From NCBI RefSeq assembly GCF_031954365.1, contig NZ_JAUSVZ010000001.1: a DNA stretch of 64,000 nucleotides; one strand, 5' to 3'. The position numbers and the translations under genes were made by a program. Below, in pieces: positions 16,469 through 23,310 of this stretch; position 1 is the first letter of the stretch, and every line of letters begins with the position of its first letter. Origin of the DNA: Brevibacillus aydinogluensis. Lineage in GTDB: Bacteria; Bacillota; Bacilli; Brevibacillales; Brevibacillaceae. A model generated the notes under the pieces. It was given only the letters and a program-made list of their open reading frames with translations, made no database searches and was not told where the DNA came from.

Positions 16469-16510
16469 CAGATGCATCCCGATTGACAGTAGGAGATCAT
16501 TTTCAATGCA
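16469..16510 (-). other. Attachment site of element A, sigK segment 2 side
   Basis: On the coding strand: sigK TGCATTGAAAAT, crossover GA (16497-16498), then element arm TCTCCTACTGTCAATCGG and a GATGCATCTG copy (16469-16478). The TACTGTCAA arm is the same distance (5 bases) from GA as its inverted partner on the other side. Confidence 0.8.
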
Positions 16511-16645
16511 GCGGGCGGCATACGTCGCCAGTTTGGTCCCTTTTTCTACCTGGTAGCTCTCGATGGCTTTGATCAGTCCGATCGTCCCGATGGAAATCAG
16601 GTCTTCGCTGTCTTCGCCGGTGTTTTCAAACTTTTTGAGGATGTG
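16497..16645 (-). CDS. sigK: sigK segment 2: internal piece of sigma-K region 2 (about 48 codons)
   Basis: This tiny piece encodes KKFENTGEDSEDLISIGT, IGLIKAIESYQVEKGTK and LATYAARCIEN, the core of sigma region 2 (core binding and -10 recognition). It is bounded by element B on its 5' side (core CACAT, 16641-16645 in plus coordinates) and element A on its 3' side (GA, 16497-16498). In the unrearranged chromosome the frame runs to a stop inside element A (...DLLLSIGMHLNQKV), and its upstream part comes from element B, so no complete product is possible. I know of no B. subtilis counterpart of this extra break. Confidence 0.95.
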
Positions 16646-18266
16646 AACACAATTCGATGCCATTTCCAGATGAAAGGAACTGCTGCCGCTTCAACTCGTC
16701 AAGGGCGCCGACGGCCGTGACTTGCACTTCGTCGCCATCAAAGCGGATCAGGATCTCATCAACCAACGTTTCCACGATATGGCGCTTATCCGCAAAGCTG
16801 AGTTGATCGCCGCCGCTCTCTACAAACGTTCGAATCGTTTGCGTCAGCTGAGCCGCTTGGGTGGCGGAAAGCTTTCTTTCCAACACTTCGGACAGTTGCT
16901 TTTCATAGCCGGAGAGTTCTTGCTTTAGCGACGTTAACCCGGCGTTGATGTGCCGCATTTCGTTGAGCATCTCTTGTTCGTCGATGACTTCTCGCTTGAA
17001 CATGAGTTTAATCTTTTCTTTTTCCTTTTCTTTCTGCTCGATTTGCCGTTTGATATTCTCCGCAGCAGACTGCAGCTCCATATGAAGCTCTGTCGATCGG
17101 TTTTGCAACCGTTCGATGTAATCAGCGGGATTGGACAGCGTTTCCAGGACTAACCGCCATACGAAATCGTCGAGCATATCGGCGCGCAGCGTTCGGGTTG
17201 GACACTTTTCGACGCCTTCGCCATACCGCTTTGGAGTTTTGTTTGGACAACGATAACACGTGTAACGGATCTTTTCCCCTGTCTCTTTATGAGTTCGCCC
17301 GCTATACGTCGTTGCCTGCCACATCCGGCCGCAATGTCCGCAACGGATCATGGATTTTAACAAGTAATCATATTTGACGTTTCCCGATTTCTTTTTGTTT
17401 TTCTCTCTCCGCGACTGCGCCAGGGCGAAAACCTGCGGGTCAATGATGGGAGGAACCTCGACCAGAATCCAGTCATTTTCATCGCGGAACGTAACCGTTT
17501 TTTTGGGGTTCCCGTTCTTCGTTTTTTCTCCGCGGATTTTGCGTGTTTCCCGCCGATTGTAATAAAACCTGCCGATATACACTTCCGACGTTAACACGCG
17601 CCGAATGGAACTGGCACTCCAGTTCCGGCTTTCACCGCGTTTCGGCACGGCTCCGAGCGAATACAGACGTTCCCCGATCTCCCGCAGCGTATAATGATCA
17701 TAGACATACCAGTGATACATTTTGCGGACAAATTCTGCTTCCTCCTCATTGATCACCAACGTATGCCCGCTCAGGTCATAACCGTACGGAGCCGTCCGCA
17801 TCGGCATAATTTTTTTCTCTTTCTCCACCGCTTTGAGTCGGCCGCGCACCGTCCGTTTTTTAATCAACGACAACTCGTACTGGGCAATGGAGCTCATGAG
17901 ATTGAAAAAGAGCTGTCCCTCCGGAGTGTTTCGGTACTCCGTATCCACGAAGATGATCTCAACATCGCTTCTCTCCAATTCTCGGCAGAGGATTAATTTA
18001 TCGGTCAAATCTCTGGTCAATCGGTCGGGATGTGTAACAATCAATCGATTGATGATTCCCTGCGCGACATCCTGCCTTAAGTCATTCATCGCCGGTCGGT
18101 CGATGTCCTCGCCCGTAAAACCTTCTTCACGATATACCTTCAGCATATTTTCTGAAAGCCCCATGTCTCTCGCTTTTCGAATGCAAATCTCAACTTGCGC
18201 ATCAAGACTGGTTCCCTCAGACGCCTGCATGCCCGTTGAAACCCTTGAGTAGATTGCGGTGTACAT
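16626..18266 (-). CDS. Large serine recombinase of element B
   Basis: The 546-aa protein begins MYTAIYSRVSTGMQ with catalytic Ser10 and Arg8. It has a resolvase domain to about residue 150, then a recombinase domain (NWSASSIRRVLTSEVYIGRFYYN), an intact zinc ribbon (CGHCG ... YTCYRC ... KC, about 330-385) and a long coiled coil (about 410-480). It differs clearly from recombinase A. It is transcribed in the sigK direction, and its final codons cross the attachment core into sigK segment 2, so its present C-terminus (SHPQKV) is encoded partly by sigK. In the excised circle the last four residues would be replaced by a longer tail. The ATG at 18266 is preceded by AAGGGAG. A TTG at 18287 is an alternative. 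Confidence 0.93.
   Translation of the reverse strand: MYTAIYSRVSTGMQASEGTSLDAQVEICIRKARDMGLSENMLKVYREEGFTGEDIDRPAMNDLRQDVAQGIINRLIVTHPDRLTRDLTDKLILCRELERSDVEIIFVDTEYRNTPEGQLFFNLMSSIAQYELSLIKKRTVRGRLKAVEKEKKIMPMRTAPYGYDLSGHTLVINEEEAEFVRKMYHWYVYDHYTLREIGERLYSLGAVPKRGESRNWSASSIRRVLTSEVYIGRFYYNRRETRKIRGEKTKNGNPKKTVTFRDENDWILVEVPPIIDPQVFALAQSRREKNKKKSGNVKYDYLLKSMIRCGHCGRMWQATTYSGRTHKETGEKIRYTCYRCPNKTPKRYGEGVEKCPTRTLRADMLDDFVWRLVLETLSNPADYIERLQNRSTELHMELQSAAENIKRQIEQKEKEKEKIKLMFKREVIDEQEMLNEMRHINAGLTSLKQELSGYEKQLSEVLERKLSATQAAQLTQTIRTFVESGGDQLSFADKRHIVETLVDEILIRFDGDEVQVTAVGALDELKRQQFLSSGNGIELCSHPQKV
16632..16665 (-). other. Attachment site of element B, sigK segment 2 side
   Basis: On the coding strand: element arm GAATTGTGTT, core CACAT (16641-16645), then sigK CCTCAAAAAGTTTG. 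Confidence 0.75.
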
Positions 18267-18322
18267 AATGAAACAGGCTCCCTTCAATTTTTGCTAATAC
18301 AACCAATGACACCCGAAGCAAC

Positions 18323-18352
18323 AAAAAAACCGGCTTATTCAGTCGGTTTTAA
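18323..18352 (-). terminator. Terminator between the 47-aa ORF and recombinase B
   Basis: On the minus strand AAAACCG-ACTGAATAAGC-CGGTTTTTTT. The stem overlaps the stop codon of the small ORF, so the two genes are transcribed separately. Confidence 0.75.
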
Positions 18353-18482
18353 AAATCAATCGTTTTAAGATATAGTCGATAACTGCGTATTTGGCCTCGT
18401 TGGCGGATAAGGCGCTCGAGGGGGGGGGAACCGCAAAAGGCTGCGGCACATATACGATTTTGATGGTCGACATTCGTCCCAT
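18339..18482 (-). CDS. Small protein (47 aa) upstream of recombinase B, possible directionality factor
   Basis: The frame encodes MGRMSTIKIVYVPQPFAVPP and continues through SSALSANEAKYAVIDYILKRL to the end. The ATG at 18482 has AGGTGAGGAGC directly upstream, and its own terminator follows, so translation is plausible. It is basic at the C-terminus with a helix-forming ANEAKYAVIDYILKRLIF stretch. I do not recognise a family. Small proteins encoded next to large serine recombinases are sometimes recombination directionality factors (SprB of phage SPbeta is one of 58 aa), so this is a candidate by size and position only. Confidence 0.55.
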   Translation of the reverse strand: MGRMSTIKIVYVPQPFAVPPPSSALSANEAKYAVIDYILKRLIFKTD

Positions 18483-18832
18483 GCTCCTCACCTCAATACA
18501 CCTTATTCCGCCGGTCGATTGTCCTAACACAACCGATCGATGTTTTCGACAAAGGTGCATTGCTCTTTCCTCAATAGGTCAGGGGAGCGGAGTTGCCGCG
18601 GATGGCGTTATCGGACGGAATGTCACAAACCTGTGCCTGTGTTGTGATAGCCGGAAAAAAGCTGCGCGTTGAGAATCTCATCCGCCAGGAGAAGATCACG
18701 GAAGCGTATCTGATCCGCCTGGTGGATGAAGTTTGCTGCCGGTTTTTTCGAGAAGAGCGCAAACGACATGCCAGTGTGGCAGAGGTGAACGGCAGGTGGG
18801 CAACGTTATTGGACTGGCTCCGCTCATGGTAT
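18483..18832. other. Region with a doubtful plus-strand ORF
   Basis: Between the 47-aa ORF and the ABC operon terminator. A plus-strand frame from TTG 18593 or ATG 18602, preceded by GGGGAGCGGAG, encodes a plausible helical stretch (EKITEAYLIRLVDEVCCRFF, then EERKRHASVAEVNGRWATLL). It then runs through the terminator and antisense to the permease gene until 19186. The first 75 residues may be a small gene fragment. Confidence 0.35.
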
Positions 18833-18878
18833 AAAAAACCGGTAACACTCGTTTTTCGCGAGTTGTCACCGGTTTTTT
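18833..18878 (-). terminator. Terminator of the element B ABC operon
   Basis: AAAAAACCGGTAACACTCG and CGAGTTGTCACCGGTTTTTT form a long, nearly perfect stem 12 bp behind the last permease gene. Bidirectional in appearance. Confidence 0.85.
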
Positions 18879-18889
18879 CAAGGCACCGA

Positions 18890-20041
18890 TTATCCGAGCG
18901 CCGTTTTCAGGAAAGCTTTAAATCGCAGCAGCGCTACCGCAAGTCCCGCCAACGCGACAGCCGCCAGTACGAGCAGCGATTGCCATATGTCTGCGGTGTG
19001 CATGCCGCGAACGATGATGTCCTGGAACGCCTTCTGCGCCCAGAATTGCGGCGTGAAATGACCGATCGCGCGCATCGTGGACGGCATAAGGTCGATCGGG
19101 AACCAGAGACCGCCGAGCACAGCCCCGCCCATCGTCAACAACTGCGTGAGTGCCATTCCCTGGTTTTCGCTCCTGACCAGCATTGACAGTGCGAGGCCAA
19201 GCCCCGTTCCGCACAGCGCAAGCGCGAACACCAGCAAGGCGATTGCAGTGATGTCGCCGAGCTGCAAGCCGTAAACCCAGTGTCCGAACAACAGCAGCAC
19301 CGTGCATTGGATCAGCGCCACCGCGAGATAGGCCAGCCACATGCCCGCCAGGTAGCTGATCGGCTTGATCGTCGTGCTGCGCATACGCGCGATCATGCCC
19401 GATTCCTTGTCGCTCATAAACCGCCGAATCATCGAAATGATGACGAAGAAGACGAACATGACGGTATAGCCGGGTACATATTGCGAAATACTGCTGTTGG
19501 TCAAAGCGTTTTCCGGTCTGTCGTCGATGCGGAACGGCGCGGCCATGACCTGCTCCTGCCACGACTTGGACCGCCCCGTCGCCTGGAGAGCGGCTTTCAC
19601 CTTGTTGTCCCGATAACCGTTCGCCAGGTTTTCAAGAATGGCGAGCAGGGGGCCGGCAGCAGCTTCGGCCGCGGCGTCGCGATAGACCGTTACCGATGTC
19701 TGCTTTCCTTCTTGGGACTCGATCCCTTGCCCGAATTTTCTTGGAATGACGAGCAGCACCGTTTCCTTGCCGTCGCGGATTTGTTGAATTTTGTCCGCCA
19801 TCTCGCTCTCGACCGCCTCAACCATCTTGTAGCCGCCGGCGTCTTCGATTGCCTGAATGAACGCCCTGGAGGCGGTTGTCTGATCAAGGTCAATGTAGGA
19901 TATCTTGAGGGACGTATTGCCGGCGCCGTTGAAGATGGTGCCAAACAATACGATAAAGGCAATCGGCAGTACGATCAGCCAGAAAAACAACCCTTTCTCT
20001 TTAAGCAGCAGCTTCCATTCTTTGCGTGCTACATTCCACAT
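18890..20041 (-). CDS. ABC-2 type transporter permease (cargo of element B)
   Basis: The 383-aa membrane protein has one N-terminal helix (FFWLIVLPIAFIVLFGTIF), a large extracytoplasmic domain (about 45-200) and five or six C-terminal helices from about residue 210. This is the layout of YhgE/DrrB/YadH-type ABC-2 exporters. It should export a drug, peptide or lipid together with the ATPase encoded just upstream (25 bp). The start ATG follows AAAGGAGATCTTACA. It is the last gene of the operon that begins with the GntR regulator. Confidence 0.88.
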   Translation of the reverse strand: MWNVARKEWKLLLKEKGLFFWLIVLPIAFIVLFGTIFNGAGNTSLKISYIDLDQTTASRAFIQAIEDAGGYKMVEAVESEMADKIQQIRDGKETVLLVIPRKFGQGIESQEGKQTSVTVYRDAAAEAAAGPLLAILENLANGYRDNKVKAALQATGRSKSWQEQVMAAPFRIDDRPENALTNSSISQYVPGYTVMFVFFVIISMIRRFMSDKESGMIARMRSTTIKPISYLAGMWLAYLAVALIQCTVLLLFGHWVYGLQLGDITAIALLVFALALCGTGLGLALSMLVRSENQGMALTQLLTMGGAVLGGLWFPIDLMPSTMRAIGHFTPQFWAQKAFQDIIVRGMHTADIWQSLLVLAAVALAGLAVALLRFKAFLKTALG

Positions 20042-20066
20042 TGTAAGATCTCCTTTCAGGTTCCAC

Positions 20067-20990
20067 TCAGGAATCGCGCAGCGTCGTTCCGGTCAACGCC
20101 AGAAACACGGTCTCCAACGATGGACGGACGACTTCCAGCCGTTTGACGTTGAGCGATCGCTCTTTGCATGCGGAAGCCCAGCAGGCGAGCGCATCGAGCG
20201 GCGCCGCCGTTTCCAGCAGCCAGCCGCGCCCTTGCGCCGCCGGTTCGTCGAAGCCCGGAAGCGCCGGCGGCCGTTCGCCTTCCGCCAGTTCCAGGTAGAC
20301 GGCCTGTGATCCAAATCGGTCGAGCACCTCGTTCAATTCACCTTGGGCGATGACGCTGCCGTGGTCGATGATGGCCAAGCGATCGCACAATGCTTCAACT
20401 TCTTCCATATAGTGAGTGGAGTACAGCACCGTTACGCCCTCCCGCTTCAAAGAGCGAATCATTTCAAAAATGTGGTTCCGTGATTGCGGGTCGATGCCTA
20501 CGGTCGGTTCGTCCATAATGATCAGCTTCGGTTTGTGCAGCAGTGCGGCGGCGATGTTGATCCGGCGTTTCATCCCGCCGGAGAAGGAAGCGATCGGATC
20601 TTTTGCCCGGTCTGCCAGGCCGACTTGCTCCAGAACCTCACGAATCCGTTTCTTCAGTTCGCCGCCCCGAACCCCGTACATTTCCCCGAAATAGGTCAGG
20701 TTGTCCAGCGAGTTCAACTTCTCGTACAACGTAATCGATTGCGGCACATATCCGAGCTTTGCCTTGATCCGGTCGCCGGAACGGCGAATGTCTTCGCCGA
20801 GCACCTTCACACCTCCCGCGTCGAATTCGAGCAGACCAGCCAAAATTTTCATCGTCGTCGATTTGCCGGCGCCGTTTGGACCGAGGAGACCGAAGCAGCT
20901 TCCTTCCCGGACGGTGAACGAAATGTCTTTGAGCGCCATTTTGCTGCCGTATGATTTACCGAGACCGTGTATTTCAATTGCAGGTTTCAA
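20067..20990 (-). CDS. ABC transporter ATP-binding protein (cargo of element B)
   Basis: The 307-aa ATPase has Walker A GPNGAGKST (about residues 38-46), Q-loop YVPQSITLYEKL, signature FSGGMKRR, Walker B LIIMDEPTVGID and the H-loop STHYMEE. The C-terminal 80 residues are the extension common in multidrug and antibiotic exporters (DrrA/CcmA-like). The ATG at 20990 follows AAGGAGGAATTCCTTTGAA. It lies between the two permease genes and is most naturally paired with the ABC-2 permease downstream. Confidence 0.9.
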   Translation of the reverse strand: MKPAIEIHGLGKSYGSKMALKDISFTVREGSCFGLLGPNGAGKSTTMKILAGLLEFDAGGVKVLGEDIRRSGDRIKAKLGYVPQSITLYEKLNSLDNLTYFGEMYGVRGGELKKRIREVLEQVGLADRAKDPIASFSGGMKRRINIAAALLHKPKLIIMDEPTVGIDPQSRNHIFEMIRSLKREGVTVLYSTHYMEEVEALCDRLAIIDHGSVIAQGELNEVLDRFGSQAVYLELAEGERPPALPGFDEPAAQGRGWLLETAAPLDALACWASACKERSLNVKRLEVVRPSLETVFLALTGTTLRDS

Positions 20991-21002
20991 AGGAATTCCT
21001 CC

Positions 21003-21737
21003 TTAAAATCGTAAATGTCGGGAAACGATGCGAATTGCACCCGTTAAAGTCAGCCCTGCCAACGCCCAGACGAGCGGAATCGCCGGGTAGATCCATCCGG
21101 GCAAAACTGCTGACACCCAAGCATCCGGTTGCTTGGAGAGCACGTTTCCGGCCACCCATGTCAGCGTGTTGGCTGACAGACCGAACAGGATCCACAGAAG
21201 CGGCGTCAACACTACCCAGCGTGAATGGGCGACTGCCGCCGTCAGCAGGCCAAGCGCCAGCATGAACGGGGCCAAGCCCAACAGAACGGTCGCGAAGACT
21301 GCTTCACCAGCGAACAAGTTGTGCAGCGGCGCGGTTCCAAGCCCGTGAACCGCTGCGTTGTAAAGGACAAGAAGCGTCAGGCTTCCGAAAAACAGCACGT
21401 AGACGAGCAGCATGTGCAGGAATGCGGCGCCAAATTTGGCCAGCAGCAGTGTGGAGCGGGAATAGGGCAGCGTAATCCACCAGCCGACAGTCCCGTTTTT
21501 CCACTCCCGCAGCAGCACCCGGAACGAAATCATGAAGGTCAGGTAAGGAAGCATATAGGCCAAATACAACAAATACTCCGTCCGAAAACCTCCCCGTTCT
21601 TTCCAGACAGTCAATGCCGCCGCCAACAGCAGGACGATGACTCCGCCATACTTCGCCATCCATTTCTTCTGGAAAAACTTTCGCAATTCCAGGCGGAATT
21701 CGTGCCGAAGCAAATAACGAAACGTGTTTTCGCTCAT
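21003..21737 (-). CDS. ABC transporter permease, YtrC/YtrD-like position (cargo of element B)
   Basis: The 244-aa protein has six predicted membrane segments, beginning with YGGVIVLLLAAALTVW and LLYLAYMLPYLTFMISF. The motif LLREWKNGTVGWWITLPYSR is typical of ABC-2 permeases acting with YtrB/BcrA-like ATPases. The start at 21737 follows AAGGGGGACGG. The gene is 13 bp behind the first ATPase gene. Substrate unknown. Confidence 0.83.
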   Translation of the reverse strand: MSENTFRYLLRHEFRLELRKFFQKKWMAKYGGVIVLLLAAALTVWKERGGFRTEYLLYLAYMLPYLTFMISFRVLLREWKNGTVGWWITLPYSRSTLLLAKFGAAFLHMLLVYVLFFGSLTLLVLYNAAVHGLGTAPLHNLFAGEAVFATVLLGLAPFMLALGLLTAAVAHSRWVVLTPLLWILFGLSANTLTWVAGNVLSKQPDAWVSAVLPGWIYPAIPLVWALAGLTLTGAIRIVSRHLRF

Positions 21738-21750
21738 ATATCCGTCCCCC

Positions 21751-22458
21751 TTAATCACCGAACAGTTGGCGATAAATGTCCCGTATCGAGCCCCGCTGCG
21801 CCCGAAGCTCCTCCACTTCGCCGCACAATACGGCCCGACCGTCCTGAATGAACACCGCATAGTCGAACAGACTTTCCGTTTCTCCGATTTCGTGCGTGCT
21901 GATCAGCACTGTCTGCTTCCGTTCGCTGAAGGCATCGATCAGGGACAGCACGATCTGCTCCCGCGAGATCATGTCGATGCCCGAGAACGGTTCGTCCAGC
22001 ACAAGCAGCGGCACGTCGCGAGCCAGACACAGCACGAGCATCAGCCGAGCCTCCTGGCCTCTGGACATGCCTTCGACTTCCAGTTCCACGTCCAGTTTGA
22101 AATCACTCACCAGTTGGTGGGCGCGATCCCGGTTGAATCCCGGAAGCAGCCGTTCTCCCCACTCCAAGGCGTCTGCCACCGTGTGGCCGCCGTACCATCG
22201 CGCCCGGTCGGGCAGGTAGGCGATCAAATGGTTACGCTCCCACCCGGGCTGCCGGCCAAACACGTTCACTGTCCCCTGATCGGGAACCGTCATTCCCGCG
22301 ATGATGCGCATCATTGTCGACTTCCCGGCCCCGTTCGGCCCAAGAATCGCCGTGATGCTTCCTTCAGGAATCGCAAGAGTCAGTTCGTTCAGCCCGCGGC
22401 GTTTGCCGTAGTACTTCGTCAACCTGTCGAAGACAATCGCGTTAGCTGTCAAGCCCAT
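21751..22458 (-). CDS. ABC transporter ATP-binding protein, YtrB-like (cargo of element B)
   Basis: The 235-aa ATPase has Walker A GPNGAGKST (about 37-45), signature MSRGQEAR (an Arg in place of the first Gly of SGGQ), Walker B LLVLDEPFSGID and H-loop STHEIGE. The altered signature is seen in some YtrB/BcrA-type ATPases. The start ATG at 22458 follows GAGAAGGAGGACG and overlaps the end of the GntR gene by 17 bp, so the regulator and ATPase are coupled. Confidence 0.88.
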   Translation of the reverse strand: MGLTANAIVFDRLTKYYGKRRGLNELTLAIPEGSITAILGPNGAGKSTMMRIIAGMTVPDQGTVNVFGRQPGWERNHLIAYLPDRARWYGGHTVADALEWGERLLPGFNRDRAHQLVSDFKLDVELEVEGMSRGQEARLMLVLCLARDVPLLVLDEPFSGIDMISREQIVLSLIDAFSERKQTVLISTHEIGETESLFDYAVFIQDGRAVLCGEVEELRAQRGSIRDIYRQLFGD

Positions 22459-22840
22459 CGTCCTCCTTCTCGTGCAACAAACGCAGTATTTCATCCTTTG
22501 TCAGTCCGAGACTTTTCATTTTGTTCAAAAAATCCGTCGTTGCCTGCTCCGCCAACATTTGGCGAACTTCCGCGACCCGATTCGCATTGTTTGTTATAAA
22601 CGTTCCCTGTCCCCGCCGCGTCTCCGTCAACCCGTCACGCTCCAGTTCCTGGTAAGCGCGCAACACTGTATTCGGGTTGATTTTCAGCGCCTGCGCCAGT
22701 TCCCGAACGGAAGGTATTTTTTCTCCCAAAGCGATTTCTCCCCTTGCAATGGAATTGCGGAACTGTTCCAGCACTTGCTCATATAAAGGCTGGCTGTAGT
22801 CCAGCACAAACCGAATCGGACCGTACCGAAATTCATTCAA
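22442..22840 (-). CDS. GntR-family regulator, YtrA subfamily
   Basis: The 132-aa protein has an N-terminal GntR winged helix (about residues 10-75; PSVRELAQALKINPNTVLRAYQELERDGLTETRRGQGTF) and a short C-terminal dimerisation helix pair without an effector domain, which is the YtrA layout. YtrA proteins repress the ABC transporter operon they head. In B. subtilis this operon responds to cell-wall antibiotics. The TTG start at 22840 has GGGGGGAG six bases upstream. A consensus promoter with an AGTGT/ACACT repeat lies upstream. Confidence 0.88.
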   Translation of the reverse strand: MNEFRYGPIRFVLDYSQPLYEQVLEQFRNSIARGEIALGEKIPSVRELAQALKINPNTVLRAYQELERDGLTETRRGQGTFITNNANRVAEVRQMLAEQATTDFLNKMKSLGLTKDEILRLLHEKEDDGLDS

Positions 22841-22901
22841 ACGTCTCCCCCCCTTTCCGGTCGAAACGGCTGCAGCTACTCTAAGCAATCGTTCTGAGTG
22901 T

Positions 22902-22929
22902 ATTATATCACTTAAGACACTTGAGTCAA
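22902..22929 (-). promoter_or_regulatory. Strong sigma-A promoter and likely operator of the element B ABC operon
   Basis: On the minus strand TTGACT, 16-base spacer, TATAAT. The spacer and -10 region contain AGTGT...ACACT arms, and AAGTGTCTTAAGTGA, as expected for a YtrA-type autoregulatory operator. Confidence 0.75.
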
Positions 22930-23292
22930 TAAAGAGATTTCTGGGACAAGCGTGTAACAAAGGAACTGATCATTCGAATGAATGTGACTCAACCGTGGAG
23001 AGGGGAAAGGGGAGAGAGGGAGAACAACGCAGACAAGACAGCTGAGGAAATCCGGTGGGAGAGCCTGAAGCAGCTGCGGATGAATGCTGCCGCAGGGGCC
23101 GAATTCATCAAGATGCCGGGAGCAAAAAAAAAGCAGCATTCACGTGATAACGCCGCCGCCCTCGACCTTTTCGCTGACCAGGGAGGAATATGTACGCATA
23201 TACCGAATACAGGAGCAGATTGCAAACGGTTGAAGCAGCCGGCTGGCGACCTAATGCTCGTTTCCGAGGATCGTGTTTACAACGTGTTGACA
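22930..23292. other. Right end of element B, no clear gene
   Basis: This is 363 bp between the ABC operon promoter and the attachment site. A plus-strand frame from 22978 encodes a protein-like stretch (ADKTAEEIRWESLKQLRMN, then AAAGAEFIKMPGAKKKQHSR), which may be a remnant of a phage-type gene. There is no good start. I see no other structure. Confidence 0.4.
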
Positions 23293-23310
23293 ATGTGGGC
23301 CACAAGCCGC
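23283..23310 (-). other. Attachment site of element B, sigK segment 1 side
   Basis: On the coding strand: sigK CTTGTGGCC, core CACAT (23293-23297), then element arm TGTCAACACGTTG. AACAC in this arm is the inverse of GTGTT at the other end. Confidence 0.75.

Larger units (their letters stand above)
13726..16498. mobile_element. Element A: 2.77-kb skin-like intervening element in sigK
   Basis: The element lies between sigK segments 3 and 2 at the position used by the B. subtilis skin element. It holds an IclR-type regulator (minus strand) and a SpoIVCA-like large serine recombinase (plus strand, pointing at segment 2 and convergent with sigK, as in B. subtilis). No phage structural genes are present, so it is a minimal element compared with the roughly 48-kb B. 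subtilis skin. With crossover at the shared GA/TC dinucleotide its length is 2771 bp. Excision then restores codons C-I-E-N-E-I-L-M-H-L-R, and the circle carries TTGACAGTA-5-GA-5-TACTGTCAA, a symmetrical attP. A 10-bp direct repeat (GATGCATCTG) near both ends gives an alternative, less likely crossover. Confidence 0.9.
16641..23297. mobile_element. Element B: 6.65-kb skin-like intervening element in sigK
   Basis: The element separates sigK segments 1 and 2 within the codons for V-A-H-I-(L/V)-K-K-F. The shared core is CACAT, spaced 6652 bp apart. Excision at this core gives CAC-ATC-CTC-AAA-AAG (HILKK) in frame. The joined ends form GTGTTCACATTGTCAACAC, which matches its own reverse complement at 16 of 18 paired positions. 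Contents are a large serine recombinase, a 47-aa ORF, and a five-gene YtrA-type regulator plus double ABC transporter operon. No phage structural genes are recognisable. I take it as a second, independent sigK-intervening element that carries cargo. Confidence 0.88.

Noticed and set aside
13710..16478. 10-bp direct repeat GATGCATCTG as the crossover site of element A
   Set aside because: It would give an in-frame sigK with four extra residues in a conserved stretch and an asymmetric attP. The GA crossover restores the conserved IENEILMHLR and a symmetric attP.
18602..19186. Plus-strand ORF in element B
   Set aside because: Only the first 75 residues look protein-like. The rest passes through a terminator and runs antisense to the permease gene, so it is not listed as a gene.
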